DNA from: Cryptomeria japonica | Lineage: Eukaryota > Streptophyta > Pinopsida > Cupressales > Cupressaceae | Reading direction: 5' to 3' | Length of the DNA: 64,000 nt | Assembly: GCF_030272615.1 (NCBI RefSeq) | Contig: NC_081414.1 | Location: forward strand, 53,872,636-53,936,635 | Part shown: positions 1 to 11,700 of the stretch, piece by piece | Layout: every line of letters begins with the position of its first letter | Numbering within the stretch: position 1 is the stretch's first letter | The notes under the pieces: generated by a model | The model's input: the letters and a program-made list of their open reading frames with translations, nothing else | Database searches by the model: none | Told to the model about the DNA's origin: nothing | Position numbers and translations under genes: made by a program

Positions 1-79
1 ATTTTATGATTTTAGGGGTGCATTTGTAGAAGCAATGTAAGAAGGGTAATAATGTTGGTGTAAAACTCACTATATTGTG

Positions 80-2127
80 TTGTTTAATGTTGTTCAGTTA
101 TAAAGGTTTGGTTATAAAACTATTTCCTTTGAGCTATTTGGTCCTTGTATAAAATATCTTAAAATCATCCAATATTATAATCAAACATTTACTATTTTGT
201 TTTGGGTTTCTAATTTGATCTCTCCTTCAATTGCCTACACAAAGAATGAATGTAAGAGTACCTTGACTCATTCCAAGAAAAACCAAGGAAGCATTATCAT
301 GAACAGTATGATACGCTTTATTATGTTGACTAAGGAGAGTCATGAAAAATCCACTAAAATTGTGTGTCAATATGAAGGAGATGATACAACATCTGAAGTA
401 ACCAAAATAGAGTACTTGCAACTAAAGAAAGGGATGTGCGCCAAGACTACACACATGCACGAGCCGAGTATCCCAGAGATCCAATGATTGTCATTAGGGA
501 TGCTCACTTGACAAAGTTGTTATAGGAAAATAAAAAAGGTGCTACACAACCTCTCATGGCACTTTATAATACAATGTGAGTACAATAATATGGCTCAACA
601 TTTGTGCAAAATTCCCAAAATACATGAAGAAGATATGACACTCCTTCTTACTGTGTCTACAAAAGAAACTTCTTACAAATAATGCTCAAATCAATCCACA
701 AAAAAAACTATATATACATATGATGCAACCAAAAAGAAGCTAGACCATACAACCAAAATGTCCCCAAGTAGCTAAACAACTAAACAATTAACAAGAGTGT
801 CAAAACACAAAATATTGATTAATTGTGCTTGGGCCAAAATCTATAAAATGTGCATGGATAGACTAAAATTTCTCTGAAAAACCTTTTCAATGCTGCAAGA
901 GTTGTGAGAAAAGGAAAAATTGGTCAAAATTTATGAGCTTGGCAGCCCAAAATGCACTTCTAACATTAAGAGGCTACAAAATGGAACAAAATCTGAAAAA
1001 ACTACATGTAGAATTAAATAGTGCATAAAACCACCTTTATGATGATATTTCATTTGCAAAAAATTGACATCATACATCCAAGTTATGGCTATTTGTAAAA
1101 AATAGCCTATGTAGAGCCCAAAAATTGGTCAAAAGGCCCCACCCCCCTTTAGCACTAAAGGGCTATGATTTGGTCACCCATGTGACCTCATGCTCAATGA
1201 GTGAGAAAAAAAGAACCCCCAAGCCAGAGTGATTAAGAGGCCAAGTAGAAGTGGAGATGGGGTAGCATGGGCTAGTGGTGGCTCCATGTTCCACCCACCA
1301 TAGCCAACATAACTACAAATGTCCATCTAGAAGCCACGAGAAATCCAGTCCTCAAACAATATGAGAACACACAACTCACACAACTAATTGGAGAGCATAG
1401 AGGTAGATAAGGAGTCAAAAAACCTACTTTGGAACCAATGTGGGATAAAGAATGCCAAACTGTGGGCCCATACACCAAACACCTTTATGTAAATGGAAAC
1501 CGAATCAATCAAACAAAAAGATTCAAATCAATAAATGATTTAAAAATGCAGAGCTAAAGAGAGTTATATGCTAATTTAAATGAAATAGTGTCCCCAAACC
1601 CTAAAATATCTAATACAAACAAATGGCCCAGCCACCAACAATTGAAGTTGATTCACGACCCACCATCATTCTTTTTGCAACACAATCAAGAAACCCTAAA
1701 TGATGATGAATTAGGGATAATAAATAAAATATTTCCAAAAAAGGGTTCCTACAAACATGGTATACCAACTTGACATTTTATGCCAACTTCACACATCAGA
1801 TCTTGTCAAATCTCAAAAATCCACAACAAACTACATATAGATGACTCAATTTGTTGTGGAGACTGCACAATGATGAGCACAACTGTTGTTCACGATTTGA
1901 GAAATTTGAGCAAAATGCTGGAAATGGCTCACAAAGGTAATCCCTTCCAAGTATTTGAAGAATAGTGCTCATCAAATATGCATTGACTAAATGATGGCAC
2001 CAAATAGTGTGGCCAAACTAATCACTAGCCAAAGAAATATTAAAATACATCAGACACATAAATGAGTTGTAAAAGGGAGGTACACATGTTAATGTTTGTT
2101 TTGACACATCATAGAGCATCTAGGATT
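80..2127 (+). repeat. R repeat, copy 1, left part
   Basis: This stretch recurs on the opposite strand at 53986-55733, and in part at 18774-19278. Homology with the reversed copy starts near position 80 and runs until element A begins at 2128. The right continuation is at 12993. It contains short reading frames but no recognisable domain. The part near 302-487 keeps an open frame in two copies. I cannot assign R to a named family; the portion beyond 12993 looks like the R/U5 part of an LTR. The first 79 bases of the window are AT-rich flank with nothing recognised. Confidence 0.8.
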
Positions 2128-3346
2128 TGTTGTTCACCAAAAGTGATAACCCAAGAACACCTACAAATCTTTCTATGAAATGGCCAATTTCAGTCTACAA
2201 AACACATCAGGGCTTGGACAACATAACATAGGACCCTAATTGATCCTCCTGCACTTCAGGTTCTGCTAGACCTAGGGGGGGACACCCTCTTGATGCACTA
2301 AATACAACAATTACAGACACGTAACTGCATCAACATTAAGCAGATAGATCATTTCACAAGCTCAACAGGTTAGGAAACAGTACAGATTGGCTAGATCTGT
2401 ATTAACAATAGGATGAAACAGAGCTTGGAAAGAATGGAATACACACCCCTAAACATAAAGGGAAATAGATTTATCTTTTAAAATGTTGATCTGAAACCAT
2501 CCCCAAAACTTGCAAGACCAGTGCCTTGTTCATTGGGCAACAGAGTCACAGACAGAACTACAAATATGAATCATAGATGCAAATTTGTTTTCCTTAAACA
2601 AGATATTCATGCACCAATACCTGATACTAATGCACTATTTAATTCATTCACAAATTTATCAGATCTGGAAATACATTTCATCATTTATGACTGACTATAG
2701 AATTTAAAACCTTCCTTGAAGGATACCTACAACAGTCACACAATCTCCTTGAGATGACAAATTTCATCCTCCTTGAGGATTGAATTCATAATAATGAAAA
2801 ACATATCACAGAGACAATATCATGGGAAATTTACTCATGCCTGACACAAGTAAGACCTGCAACTAGGAAACAATCTGTCATCCTACAATGTAGCCTCTAT
2901 ACCCTGAATAGATCCATAGAACTTTACAAGTGTGGGTCAAGATTTTCAGAAAATGGAAGCCATGAAAACTGGAGCACTTCCTCCCAGAATTCTGGAACCC
3001 TTACAACCGAGAAGAATGGGGAATAAAAAGAGGAAGGAAGAAAAACAAATCCACAACTGAAAATTGCCAAGTGTCTCTCCTCTCTAACTAAATTTTGTTC
3101 CCATGGAAACTGCTTCTAAAATATCTCACATTTGTCCAAATTAACTTCATAATCGGATTCCTCGCTCCGAGAGCTTTCCGAAAATATATAACACTTTATA
3201 CCTTGGCCAAAAATTGGACCCTGGGCGAATTAATTCTCATCATGGATCCATCATTTAAATATTTCGAATTTCAATATAGTTTGAACTATATTATTTAATC
3301 ATTTTAAATTTGATTTTTTTGCCTCCATTTGTGCTCTGACGCCTTG

Positions 3347-3843
3347 CCACGTGGCGGCCTCTGATTGGCTGATGGGGTTGATCAGACGCCACCTGGGATG
3401 ACACCTCATCATCGCCACGTCATCTGCTTCGTCACTGCCACTTGTGCGCCACCTCATCACCACTGGACTGCCACCTATGCGCCACCTCACCGGGACCCGC
3501 CTGCTGGACCGCTGACTGTACCCGCCACGTGGACGACTCTCGTTCACTTTCGCTATTTCGCGGGGTTTAAACAACGTGCATCTTCCCTTCGCGAAATAGC
3601 GCGCACCGTTGATCTCTCTCGGACTTGCTCGCTCGTTAACCCGGCCTTTGTCTGCAAAATTTCGCCTGTTTGCCTCGGGAAGCGTGCCTACGTGGGGTCA
3701 ACTTTGTCTTCATCCAGTCAATTCTTCCTATGCCTCGGGAAGCGTGCTCACGCGTGGGCCCGCCTTGGGCGCCCATGGGCACCTTGTGTCAAAAGCCTTT
3801 AAGGCTTAGACATTATACTACTGTGCGTTTTTGCATATAAATA
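3347..3843 (+). promoter_or_regulatory. Promoter-like island in element A LTR, plus-oriented
   Basis: A GC-rich island sits in an otherwise AT-rich LTR. It holds two CCACGTGG G-boxes (3347-3354, 3525-3532), a GCCACGTCA (3414-3422), an ATTGG inverted CCAAT box near 3363, a TACGTGGGG near 3690, and a TATAAATA box at 3836-3843. All read most naturally on the plus strand, opposite to the element's own frame. The same arrangement is present in the right LTR with its TATA box at 10476-10483. Promoter activity is inference from motif order and spacing. Confidence 0.45.
3551..3601. repeat. 12-bp inverted repeat in element A LTR
   Basis: CGCTATTTCGCG at 3551-3562 is the exact reverse complement of CGCGAAATAGCG at 3590-3601, with a 27-base loop. 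The repeat is kept intact in the right LTR at 10191-10241, although bases around it differ. Confidence 0.85.
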
Positions 3844-6564
3844 CTAAAAGCTCCCAGTGCACAGCCAATGTGGGATAATGCGATTATGCCTGGGACTTCA
3901 TTTTTTGCTTTCCTTGAGTGCTTTCAGGGTGATTTTTTTATTTGCTTGGCATTCAAAAGTCTTTCTTCTCAACCATGTCATATTGGGATATATTATCAAC
4001 TCACAACACTTAGAGGATGCTGGAGTTCATGGCACTTGGAAGATGCTGGAGTTCATGGAGTTTGTTCTTTGAATGTCCATGCCATCACACAACAGCAGAT
4101 ACACATCATACCAAATGGAGAATAGGAAGACATCACACCAGAAAACCTTATCCACCACGCACAGGGAAGACTTAGCGATTTTTGAAATCATTTCACCAGC
4201 CACGTGAACGGAGGTTTATGGCTTTTACAGCCAATTGCATTTGCTTAGAAGTTAAAATGGCATTTCTTTAAAGTTTATTGCTGCCTCTCCCACATTCACG
4301 TGGAAGGAAGGAGAAACATCTGGTTTAAACTTGCCATTATGCATTTGCTTAAAAGTTTCTACAGCCTTTTCACCATTTTACTCCATGCAGGGAGGATTGC
4401 TGGCTGTACATGCTAATTGCATTGAGTTTAAGGTTTATCAAACCTTTCCCAGCCATACATTTCATTTACAATATGTATTTCAAAAAAAACAATTCATGTG
4501 CAGCGAGGGAGATGGTAGTTCTGGGCCTGCCAATTGCAATTTATTTGAATTTTAATTCCCCTCAGACTCATACCATACAGGGAGGACATTGCATTAATTT
4601 GGAATTTTCACTGGCCTTCGATTTGCTACACCACACTTCACGGAGGGGGAGGGAATATGGCTGGCACTTCACATGCCAATTATATTTGCTAAATGATCAA
4701 TCAATTCTCCATTCAACATCATCTGCTAGGTACATTTGCATTTTTTTTTTCTAAATTTCCCTTCTCTGTTGCTGAAGGAAGATTCGGCATTAAACTCGCC
4801 AATTTGAAATTGCCTTGGTTTGTTTTGACCACAAGAGGCATCTTCATTTTGCACTATCCTTTGGTGAGAAACATATAAGTATTCAACTCCAACCGTGGAT
4901 GTCAACATTATTTTGGGAATGCTCATAAGGCCAAGTCGCCAATAAAATAACAATGCACAGGCATGAGCCAGGTCGGGCCCCAAAGTGGGTCTGACTAAAA
5001 AAAATTTTGTTTTCATGCAACTGACCCCTAGAATGCTTCACGGACCTCAAACACACCTCTGGAAACGATCGGCATCATTTTCGGATCATAAAATTGCATT
5101 TTGCAACTTTCAGGCAATTACGCCACAATTTTCGCATTTAATCGCGAAGACGTAATTTTCAAACCTATCAAAACGCCTTTCTGGAGCTTGCCATCTGACA
5201 GGCATGTACTTTGATATACAAGGATGACATCTACCAAACAGTTTCTCAAGACGAGTCCCGAGCGAAGAGATATTAATTTCCGAAAATGACCAACTGGCTT
5301 TGTCGACACTGCGGACCTGATGAAGTCAATGTTCTGGCAACACATGATGCCTTTCTTAAAAATACCAAACGACCTCCGTAGGCCCTCAAATTCGGAACAT
5401 AGGTACCTTTAAGTACATATTAAATCTTTGAATTCTCAGTTTGATCACCCGACTGACAGGATGCAAATGGGGCGCTCACCAAAATGGCTACATTAACTGA
5501 TCTAACACTGGAAGTGCGGATAACTGAATTTGATGACAAAATGAGTCCTTTTGAAAACCGATCAAACGGATTGATAGAGCTTTGAAATTTGAAACGTAGC
5601 TCACCATTTATACCAAAATTAGCCCGGAATAAACATTCTGACATGACGCTCACCAGGACATTTTTACACTTGTGCAAACATCACAAACTACAAACGGATT
5701 GAGCTTTGAAAACTGAGCAAATGGATTCATAAGGACTTGAAATTTGAAACGTATCTCACCATTTATACTGACATCAACCTGGAAGAAATAATTTGGCATG
5801 ATTCTTACTGAGGCAAGTTTTACAATTGTTCAAAACAGGGCTCCGACTAGCTGTCGAAACAGGGACTTGCCAAAACACACAAACTGCAAACGGATTCGGT
5901 TTGGAAAACTGAGCAAATGGAATTGTCAAGACCTGAAATTTTGCAGGGCGACTCACATTAATGCATACAATTGAATCCATTTTGAATTTTTTCATGATGA
6001 TCAATAGGGCAAAAGATGTAATCGCTCAAAGAAGGCTACTCCATAAAATCTGCATTTGTGCCTAAAATGCACTTCCAGCTCACCCCTCAAAATGGGTACC
6101 TCATAAACTTATCCAAAATGAATTCTGAAAGTTGCACATCACTGAATAGGCCAAATGAAAGGTGTGGGACATGAATCCCGAGCCTTACCCTCTGAAAATC
6201 AACTGGCTCCATTTTACCCCCTTGCTAACTAGGCCATTCAAACTGACTTATTTTAATCATTTGGAAATGCAGGGCAAAATTTTGAAATGGGCCTATAAAC
6301 TTGACTCAGTTTTAAATACTCCCAACAGTGGCTTTGATTGGGGATGGTTGATTGCAAGATCAACACAAGAATCCAGATATCTTTGGTTAAGCAGACCACC
6401 CAAAAACGGATCATTCTTCTCTCAATTCTTCTCATCTCAAAACAGGGCTTCCTTATTCTACCCAAACAGCAGGGCACCTTATTGAAAACCACACAACTGA
6501 AAGCGAAGCAACTGTACAAAATATACAACTTATCAATGGCCCCCCCAGGCCATCAAAACTGAAA

Positions 6565-8127
6565 TCAATTCTTACCTCTGTCAAACACTTGATTTTCATT
6601 TCCACTAATCGGAGGTAAGTTGAGATCATCATTCCAATCTGCCTGATCAAAGACACTTCCACTTCTAATCAGCTGGTCACATAAAACATAATCAGTAGCA
6701 TGTTCATAATCAATCAATCTTTGGAAACCAAATGAATGCTGAATGTGCTGATCACCAGGTGACATAAGAGTGCCATACTCTTTACCATTTTTTTCCAACT
6801 GAAATGGAAAGTAGTCTAACTCATTCTGAAAGTTGAAAACATCAGGCACATCTATATTACTAGTTTGCTCAAATGATGAACACTCCTCTACAATGACAGC
6901 TTGCAAACTAGAGAGGAAAACTTCCTCATAACATGACTGCACTTCCACTTGCTGATCACAAAAACTATCAGCATTTCGCACACATGAAAGTACATGATTT
7001 TTACTTGCCAATGGTTCATTTCCTCCTTGCAAATCTGAGAAAACTACTTCAAATTTGTCATTCTTTTTAACAGCAAGATCCACACAATGCATACCAAAAT
7101 CTGAGTTCATATCAACATATGAATCTACATTATCACACCTATCAAGCATATATGCATCTTCATCTTGTCCATCACTCAAATCAAAAATAGGGAAAGAATC
7201 AATAGCATATGTATCATACTTCACAGCCTCAAAAATATCATCAATATCTAAACAAGTATTGGTTGGGCGTGAGAGATTGGGCACATTTTTGGATGCATAC
7301 CTCTGAAAATCAGCAGCTAAGAGCTCTGAAATTTGTTCACTACTTAGTGAACCTTCTTCATTTCCATTTTTCTTGGCTTCATCCTCTGAGCTGTAAACAT
7401 TGTCCCAATCTGATAAAGGTATTAAATCAACAGTGCTCATGTCTCTATGCACATTTGTTTCATCATTACAACAACTCACATCTGCATCATATCCTTTATC
7501 ACGCTGCTCATAATGTGTTGCTACATGTTGCAACATAGTTTCATAATAGGGGTTGCAAACATCTTGTGGATTGAAATCAACAACAAGGTGATCTACATCA
7601 TTAGCATCTGAAACCTCAACGGGCTCATAATTAGCTGAACAATCACTGTTCTCACAAATTTCTTCTCGCTCTGAATACACATCTGAACTTTCATGCTGAG
7701 AATAATCACATTCAGCATCATAGGAGGTATATCCACTCACGGATTCATCTCCCTCATTATTTTTAATCTTGGGTATATTTTCAGATTGGTTACTTTCAAT
7801 CATATCTATCCATTCTTTAATAGATTCAACACATTCTTCTCTGAAGGCAGTAGACCAATTAACTGAATTAGGCTCATAAAGCTCTAAGAATATCTCAATT
7901 AAAACAGACTCAGGGGGTCTATTATCATTTGAAAGCTCATTCAATGCAGCTAAAAATCTTTCATAGAAGACATATGATGATTCTCCTTTACTTCTTAGCC
8001 CTACTTTCCCTTTTAACAACCAGACAAATCTCTCTTGGATCATTTGAAGACATTTTTCAATTTCTATATTGATCTCTCTCAAATTTGACAAAGGATTCAT
8101 GGATCTAGGAACTACATCTAGATCCAT
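6565..8127 (-). CDS. Unknown 520-aa acidic protein of element A
   Basis: This is an intact ATG-to-stop frame of 520 codons and the only long open frame inside element A. I do not recognise the protein. The first 110 residues look helical, with a tryptophan- and leucine-rich stretch around residues 30-40 and several EI/IE-rich helices. The remainder is strongly acidic and rich in Asp, Glu, Ser, Asn and scattered Cys and His (over 25 Cys), with no regular zinc-knuckle spacing, no membrane segment and no signal peptide. It lacks the gag, protease, polymerase and integrase motifs seen in element D. It starts about 620 bp downstream of the primer-binding site, where gag normally sits, and is preceded by a damaged frame that overlaps it by 23 bases. 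It could be a divergent gag-like protein, an extra ORF of the kind known in Tat-lineage elements, or a captured host gene. That it is free of stops in a repeat this degenerate suggests recent selection or recent arrival. Confidence 0.6.
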   Translation of the reverse strand: MDLDVVPRSMNPLSNLREINIEIEKCLQMIQERFVWLLKGKVGLRSKGESSYVFYERFLAALNELSNDNRPPESVLIEIFLELYEPNSVNWSTAFREECVESIKEWIDMIESNQSENIPKIKNNEGDESVSGYTSYDAECDYSQHESSDVYSEREEICENSDCSANYEPVEVSDANDVDHLVVDFNPQDVCNPYYETMLQHVATHYEQRDKGYDADVSCCNDETNVHRDMSTVDLIPLSDWDNVYSSEDEAKKNGNEEGSLSSEQISELLAADFQRYASKNVPNLSRPTNTCLDIDDIFEAVKYDTYAIDSFPIFDLSDGQDEDAYMLDRCDNVDSYVDMNSDFGMHCVDLAVKKNDKFEVVFSDLQGGNEPLASKNHVLSCVRNADSFCDQQVEVQSCYEEVFLSSLQAVIVEECSSFEQTSNIDVPDVFNFQNELDYFPFQLEKNGKEYGTLMSPGDQHIQHSFGFQRLIDYEHATDYVLCDQLIRSGSVFDQADWNDDLNLPPISGNENQVFDRGKN

Positions 8128-8432
8128 CAGGTTTTATAACAGTCACTGAACCATTATTTTTGACCATGCATTTTACTGTTTTTTTTTTAATCTTTTCAAA
8201 AACCTTGCAGTCACTAATTTCAGAACTACATACTTCTTTGATCATATAACTGAAATTTGTTTCAAAAACATGAAGTATGCATACTACAAATTTCTTTTCC
8301 TTTTAATGGTGACTTTTTCACCTCATAAGGAACATGAATTGTCTCATTAATACTTTGAGGAATACCTGGAGTAAATTTGCTGCTGCTCTTCACTGCACTT
8401 CTGATTGGAAATTTGAAGAACTCCTCCAAATC
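8105..8432 (-). pseudogene. Frameshifted upstream frame of element A
   Basis: Directly upstream of the 520-aa frame, reading starts after a stop at 8435-8433 and runs about 57 codons to a TGA near 8262, just after a run of five T. Reading continues in another frame through a Lys-rich stretch to a TAG at 8107-8105, overlapping the start of the 520-aa frame by 23 bases. No ATG opens the first piece. Either it is the remnant of an upstream ORF, or the two frames were once joined by recoding. No domain is recognised. Confidence 0.4.
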
Positions 8433-8746
8433 TCAGGTTCGTTCTTACAGAGTCGCCACCTCCCTAAAGAGGAATAAAACTTTACCACTGATCTTCACTC
8501 TAAACACTTTCAGATTTCTGGGTCTCACCACATAGCAGAGTCACATAATATTTTTCAAATGTCTTAGCAACAAGAATTTCCAGGGTAAACACTTCCAAAT
8601 CTGAAAATGACTTTCAGAATTGTACACTTCTAAGACTCTTCCCCAAATGAATTTTAGCTAGACTCATGGGTTTGACTACAATCAACAAGGTTACTAGAAC
8701 TTTTCTCAACCTTACTAAATAATGCAATTATAAAACATTGTTACAT

Positions 8747-8763
8747 CCCCAGCAGAGTCGCCA
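8747..8763 (-). other. Primer-binding site of element A
   Basis: Read on the minus strand it is TGGCGACTCTGCTGGGG, four bases inside the right (5') LTR. A TGG start complementary to a tRNA CCA end, at this position, is the standard mark of minus-strand priming. The motif resembles primer sites I associate with Tat/Ogre elements; the tRNA itself is not assigned. Similar GGCGACTCTG words recur at about 8448-8460 in the leader. Confidence 0.75.
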
Positions 8764-8767
8764 TTCT

Positions 8768-11700
8768 TGTTGTTCACCAAAAGTGATAACCCAAGAACAC
8801 CTGCAAATCTTTCTATGAAATGGCCAATTTCAGTCTACAAAACACATCAGGGCTTGGACAACATAACATAGGACCCTAATTGATCCTCCTGCACTTCAGG
8901 TTCTGCTAGACCTAGGGGGGGACACCCTCTTGATGCACTAAATACAACAATTACAGACACGTAACTGCATCAACATCAAGCAGATAGATCATTTCACAAG
9001 CTCAACAGGTTAGGAAACATTACAGATTGGCTAGATCTGTATTAACAATAGGATGAAACAGAGCTTGGAAAGAATGGAATACACACCCCTAAACATAAAG
9101 GGAAATAGATTTATCTTTTAAAATGTTGATCTGAAACCATCCCCAAAACTTGCAAGACCAGTGCCTTGTTCATTGGGCAACAGAGTCACAGACAGAACTA
9201 CAAATATGAATCATATATGCAAATTTGTTTTCCTTAAACAAGATATTCATGCACCAATACCTGATACTAATGCACTATTTAATTCAATTACAAATTTATC
9301 AGATCTGGAAATACATTTCATCATTTATGACTGACTATAGAATTTAAAACCTTCCTTGAAGGATACCTACAACAGTCACACAATCTCCTTGAGATGACAA
9401 ATTTCATCCTCCTTGAGGATTGAATTCATAATAATGAAAAATATATCACAGAGACAATATCATGGGAAATTTACTCATGCCTGACACAAGTAAGACCTGC
9501 AACTAGGAAACAATCTGTCATCCTACAATGTAGCCTCTATACCCTGAATAGATCCATAGAACTTTACAAGTGTGGGTCAAGATTTTCAGAAAATGGAAGC
9601 CATGAAAACTGGAGCACTTCCTCCCAGAATTCTGGAACCCTTACAACTGAGAAGAATGGGGAATAAAAAGAGGAAGGAAGAAAAACAAATCCACAACTGA
9701 AAATTGCCAAGTGTCTCTCCTCTCTAACTGAATTTTATTCTCGTGGAAACTGCTTCTAAAATATCTCACATTTGTCCAAATTAACTTCATAATCAGATTC
9801 CTCGCTCCGAGAGCTTTCCGAAAATATATAATACTTTATACCTTGGCCAAAAATTGGACCCTGGGCGAATTAATTCTCATCATGGATCCATCATTTAAAT
9901 ATTTCAAATTTCAATATAGTTTGAACTATATTATTTAATCATTTTAAATTTGATTTTTTTGCCTCCATTTGTGCTCTGACGCCTTGCCACGTGGCGGCCT
10001 CTGATTGGCTGATGGGGTTGATCGGACGCCACCTGGGATGACACCTCATCATCGCCACGTCATCTGCTTCGTCACTGCCACTTGTGCGCCACCTCATCAC
10101 CACTAGACTGCCACCTGTGCGCCACCTCACCAAGACCCGCCTGCTAGACCGCTGACTGTACCCGCCACGTGGACGGCTCTCGTTCACTTTCGCTATTTCG
10201 CGGGGTTTAAACAACGTGCATCTTCCCTTCGCGAAATAGCGCGCACCATTGAACTCTCTTGGACTTGCTCGCTCGTTAACCCGGCCTTCGTCTGCAAAAT
10301 TTTGCCTGTTTGCCTCGGGAAGCGTGCCTATGTGGGGTCCACTTTGTCTTCGTCCAGTCAATTCTTCCTACGCCTCAGGAAGCGTGCTCACGCGTGGGCC
10401 TGCCTTGGGCGCCCATGGGCACCTTGTGTCAAAAGCCTTTAAGGCTTAGACATTATACTACTGTGCGTTTTTGCATATAAATACTAAAAGCTCCCAGTGC
10501 ACAGCCAATGTGGGATAATGCGATTATGCCTGGGACTTCATTTTTTGCTTTCCTTGAGTGCTTTCATGGTGATTTTTTTATTTGCTTGGCATTCAAAAGT
10601 CTTTCTTCTCAACCATGTCATATTGGGATATATTATCAACTCACAACACTTAGAGGATGCTGGAGTTCGTGGCACTTGGAAGATGCTGGAGTTCATGGAG
10701 TTTGTTCTTTGAATGTCCATGCCATCACACAACAGCAGATACACATCATACCAAATGGAGAATAGGAAGACATCACACCAGAAAACCTTATCCACCACGC
10801 ACAGGGAAGACTTAGCGATTTTTGAAATCATTTCACCAGCCACGTGAACGGAGGTTTATGGCTTTTACAGCCAATTGCATTTGCTTAGAAGTTAAAATGG
10901 CATTTCTTTAAAGTTTATTGCTGCCTCTCCCACATTCACGTGGAAGGAAGGAGAAACATTTGGTTTAAACTTGCCATTATGCATTTGCTTAAAAGTTTCT
11001 ACAGCCTTTTCACCATTTTACTCCATGCAGGGAGGATTGCTGGCTGTACATGCTAATTGCATTGAGTTTAAGGTTTATCAAACCTTTCCCAGCCATACAT
11101 TTCATTTACAATATGTATTTCAAAAAAAACAATTCATGTGCAGCGAGGGAGATGGTAGCTCTGGGCCTGCCAATTGCAATTTATTTGAATTTTAATTCCC
11201 CTCAGACTCATACCATACAGGGAGGACATTGCATTAATTTGGAATTTTCACTGGCCTTCGATTTGCTACACCACACTTCACGGAGGGGGAGGGAATATGG
11301 CTGGCACTTCACATGCCAATTATATTTGCTAAATGATCAATCAATTCTCCATTCAACATCATCTGCTAGGTACATTTGCATTTTTTTTTTCTAAATTTCC
11401 CTTCTCTGTTGCTGAAGGAAGATTCGGCATTAAACTCGCCAATTTGAAATTGCCTGGAGAGTTTAAAAGATTTATTGCCTTGGTTTGTTTTGACCACAAG
11501 AGGCATCTTCATTTTGCACTATCCTTTGGTGAGAAACATATAAGTATTCAACTCCAACCGTGGATGTCAACATTATTTTGGGAATGCTCATAAGGCCAAG
11601 TCGCCAATAAAATAACAATGCACAGGCATGAGCCAGGTCGGGCCCCAAAGTGGGTCTGACTAAAAAAATTTTTGTTTTCATGCAACTGACCCCTAGAATG

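Larger units (their letters stand above)
2128..6327 (-). repeat. Element A 3' LTR (left copy)
   Basis: 4200-bp terminal repeat with TG...CA ends. It is 25 bp shorter than the right copy because of a deletion between two ATTGCCT direct repeats at about 4809. Inside are a GC-rich, ACGT-box-rich island (about 3320-3790), a 12-bp inverted repeat (3551-3601), a 17-bp tandem duplication (about 4015-4060), and three spaced copies of a degenerate unit beginning near 5553, 5706 and 5902, recognisable by GAGCAAATGGA-like and CTCACCATTTATAC-like words. Several reading frames of 60-145 codons lie inside it, but they are not supported as genes. Confidence 0.92.

Noticed and set aside
3365-3802. 145-codon plus-strand frame in the left LTR of element A
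   Set aside because: It lies in a GC-rich regulatory-looking island, is closed by changes in the right LTR, has repetitive His/Pro composition and no domain. Treated as a chance frame.
3857-5016. Several 70-115 codon frames in the A LTRs, all paired with copies about 6.65 kb to the right
   Set aside because: Their conservation is explained by LTR identity alone, and frames occur on both strands.
6538-6553. GGCCTGGGGGGGCC as polypurine tract of element A
   Set aside because: It lies about 210 bp from the LTR; a functional tract should abut it.
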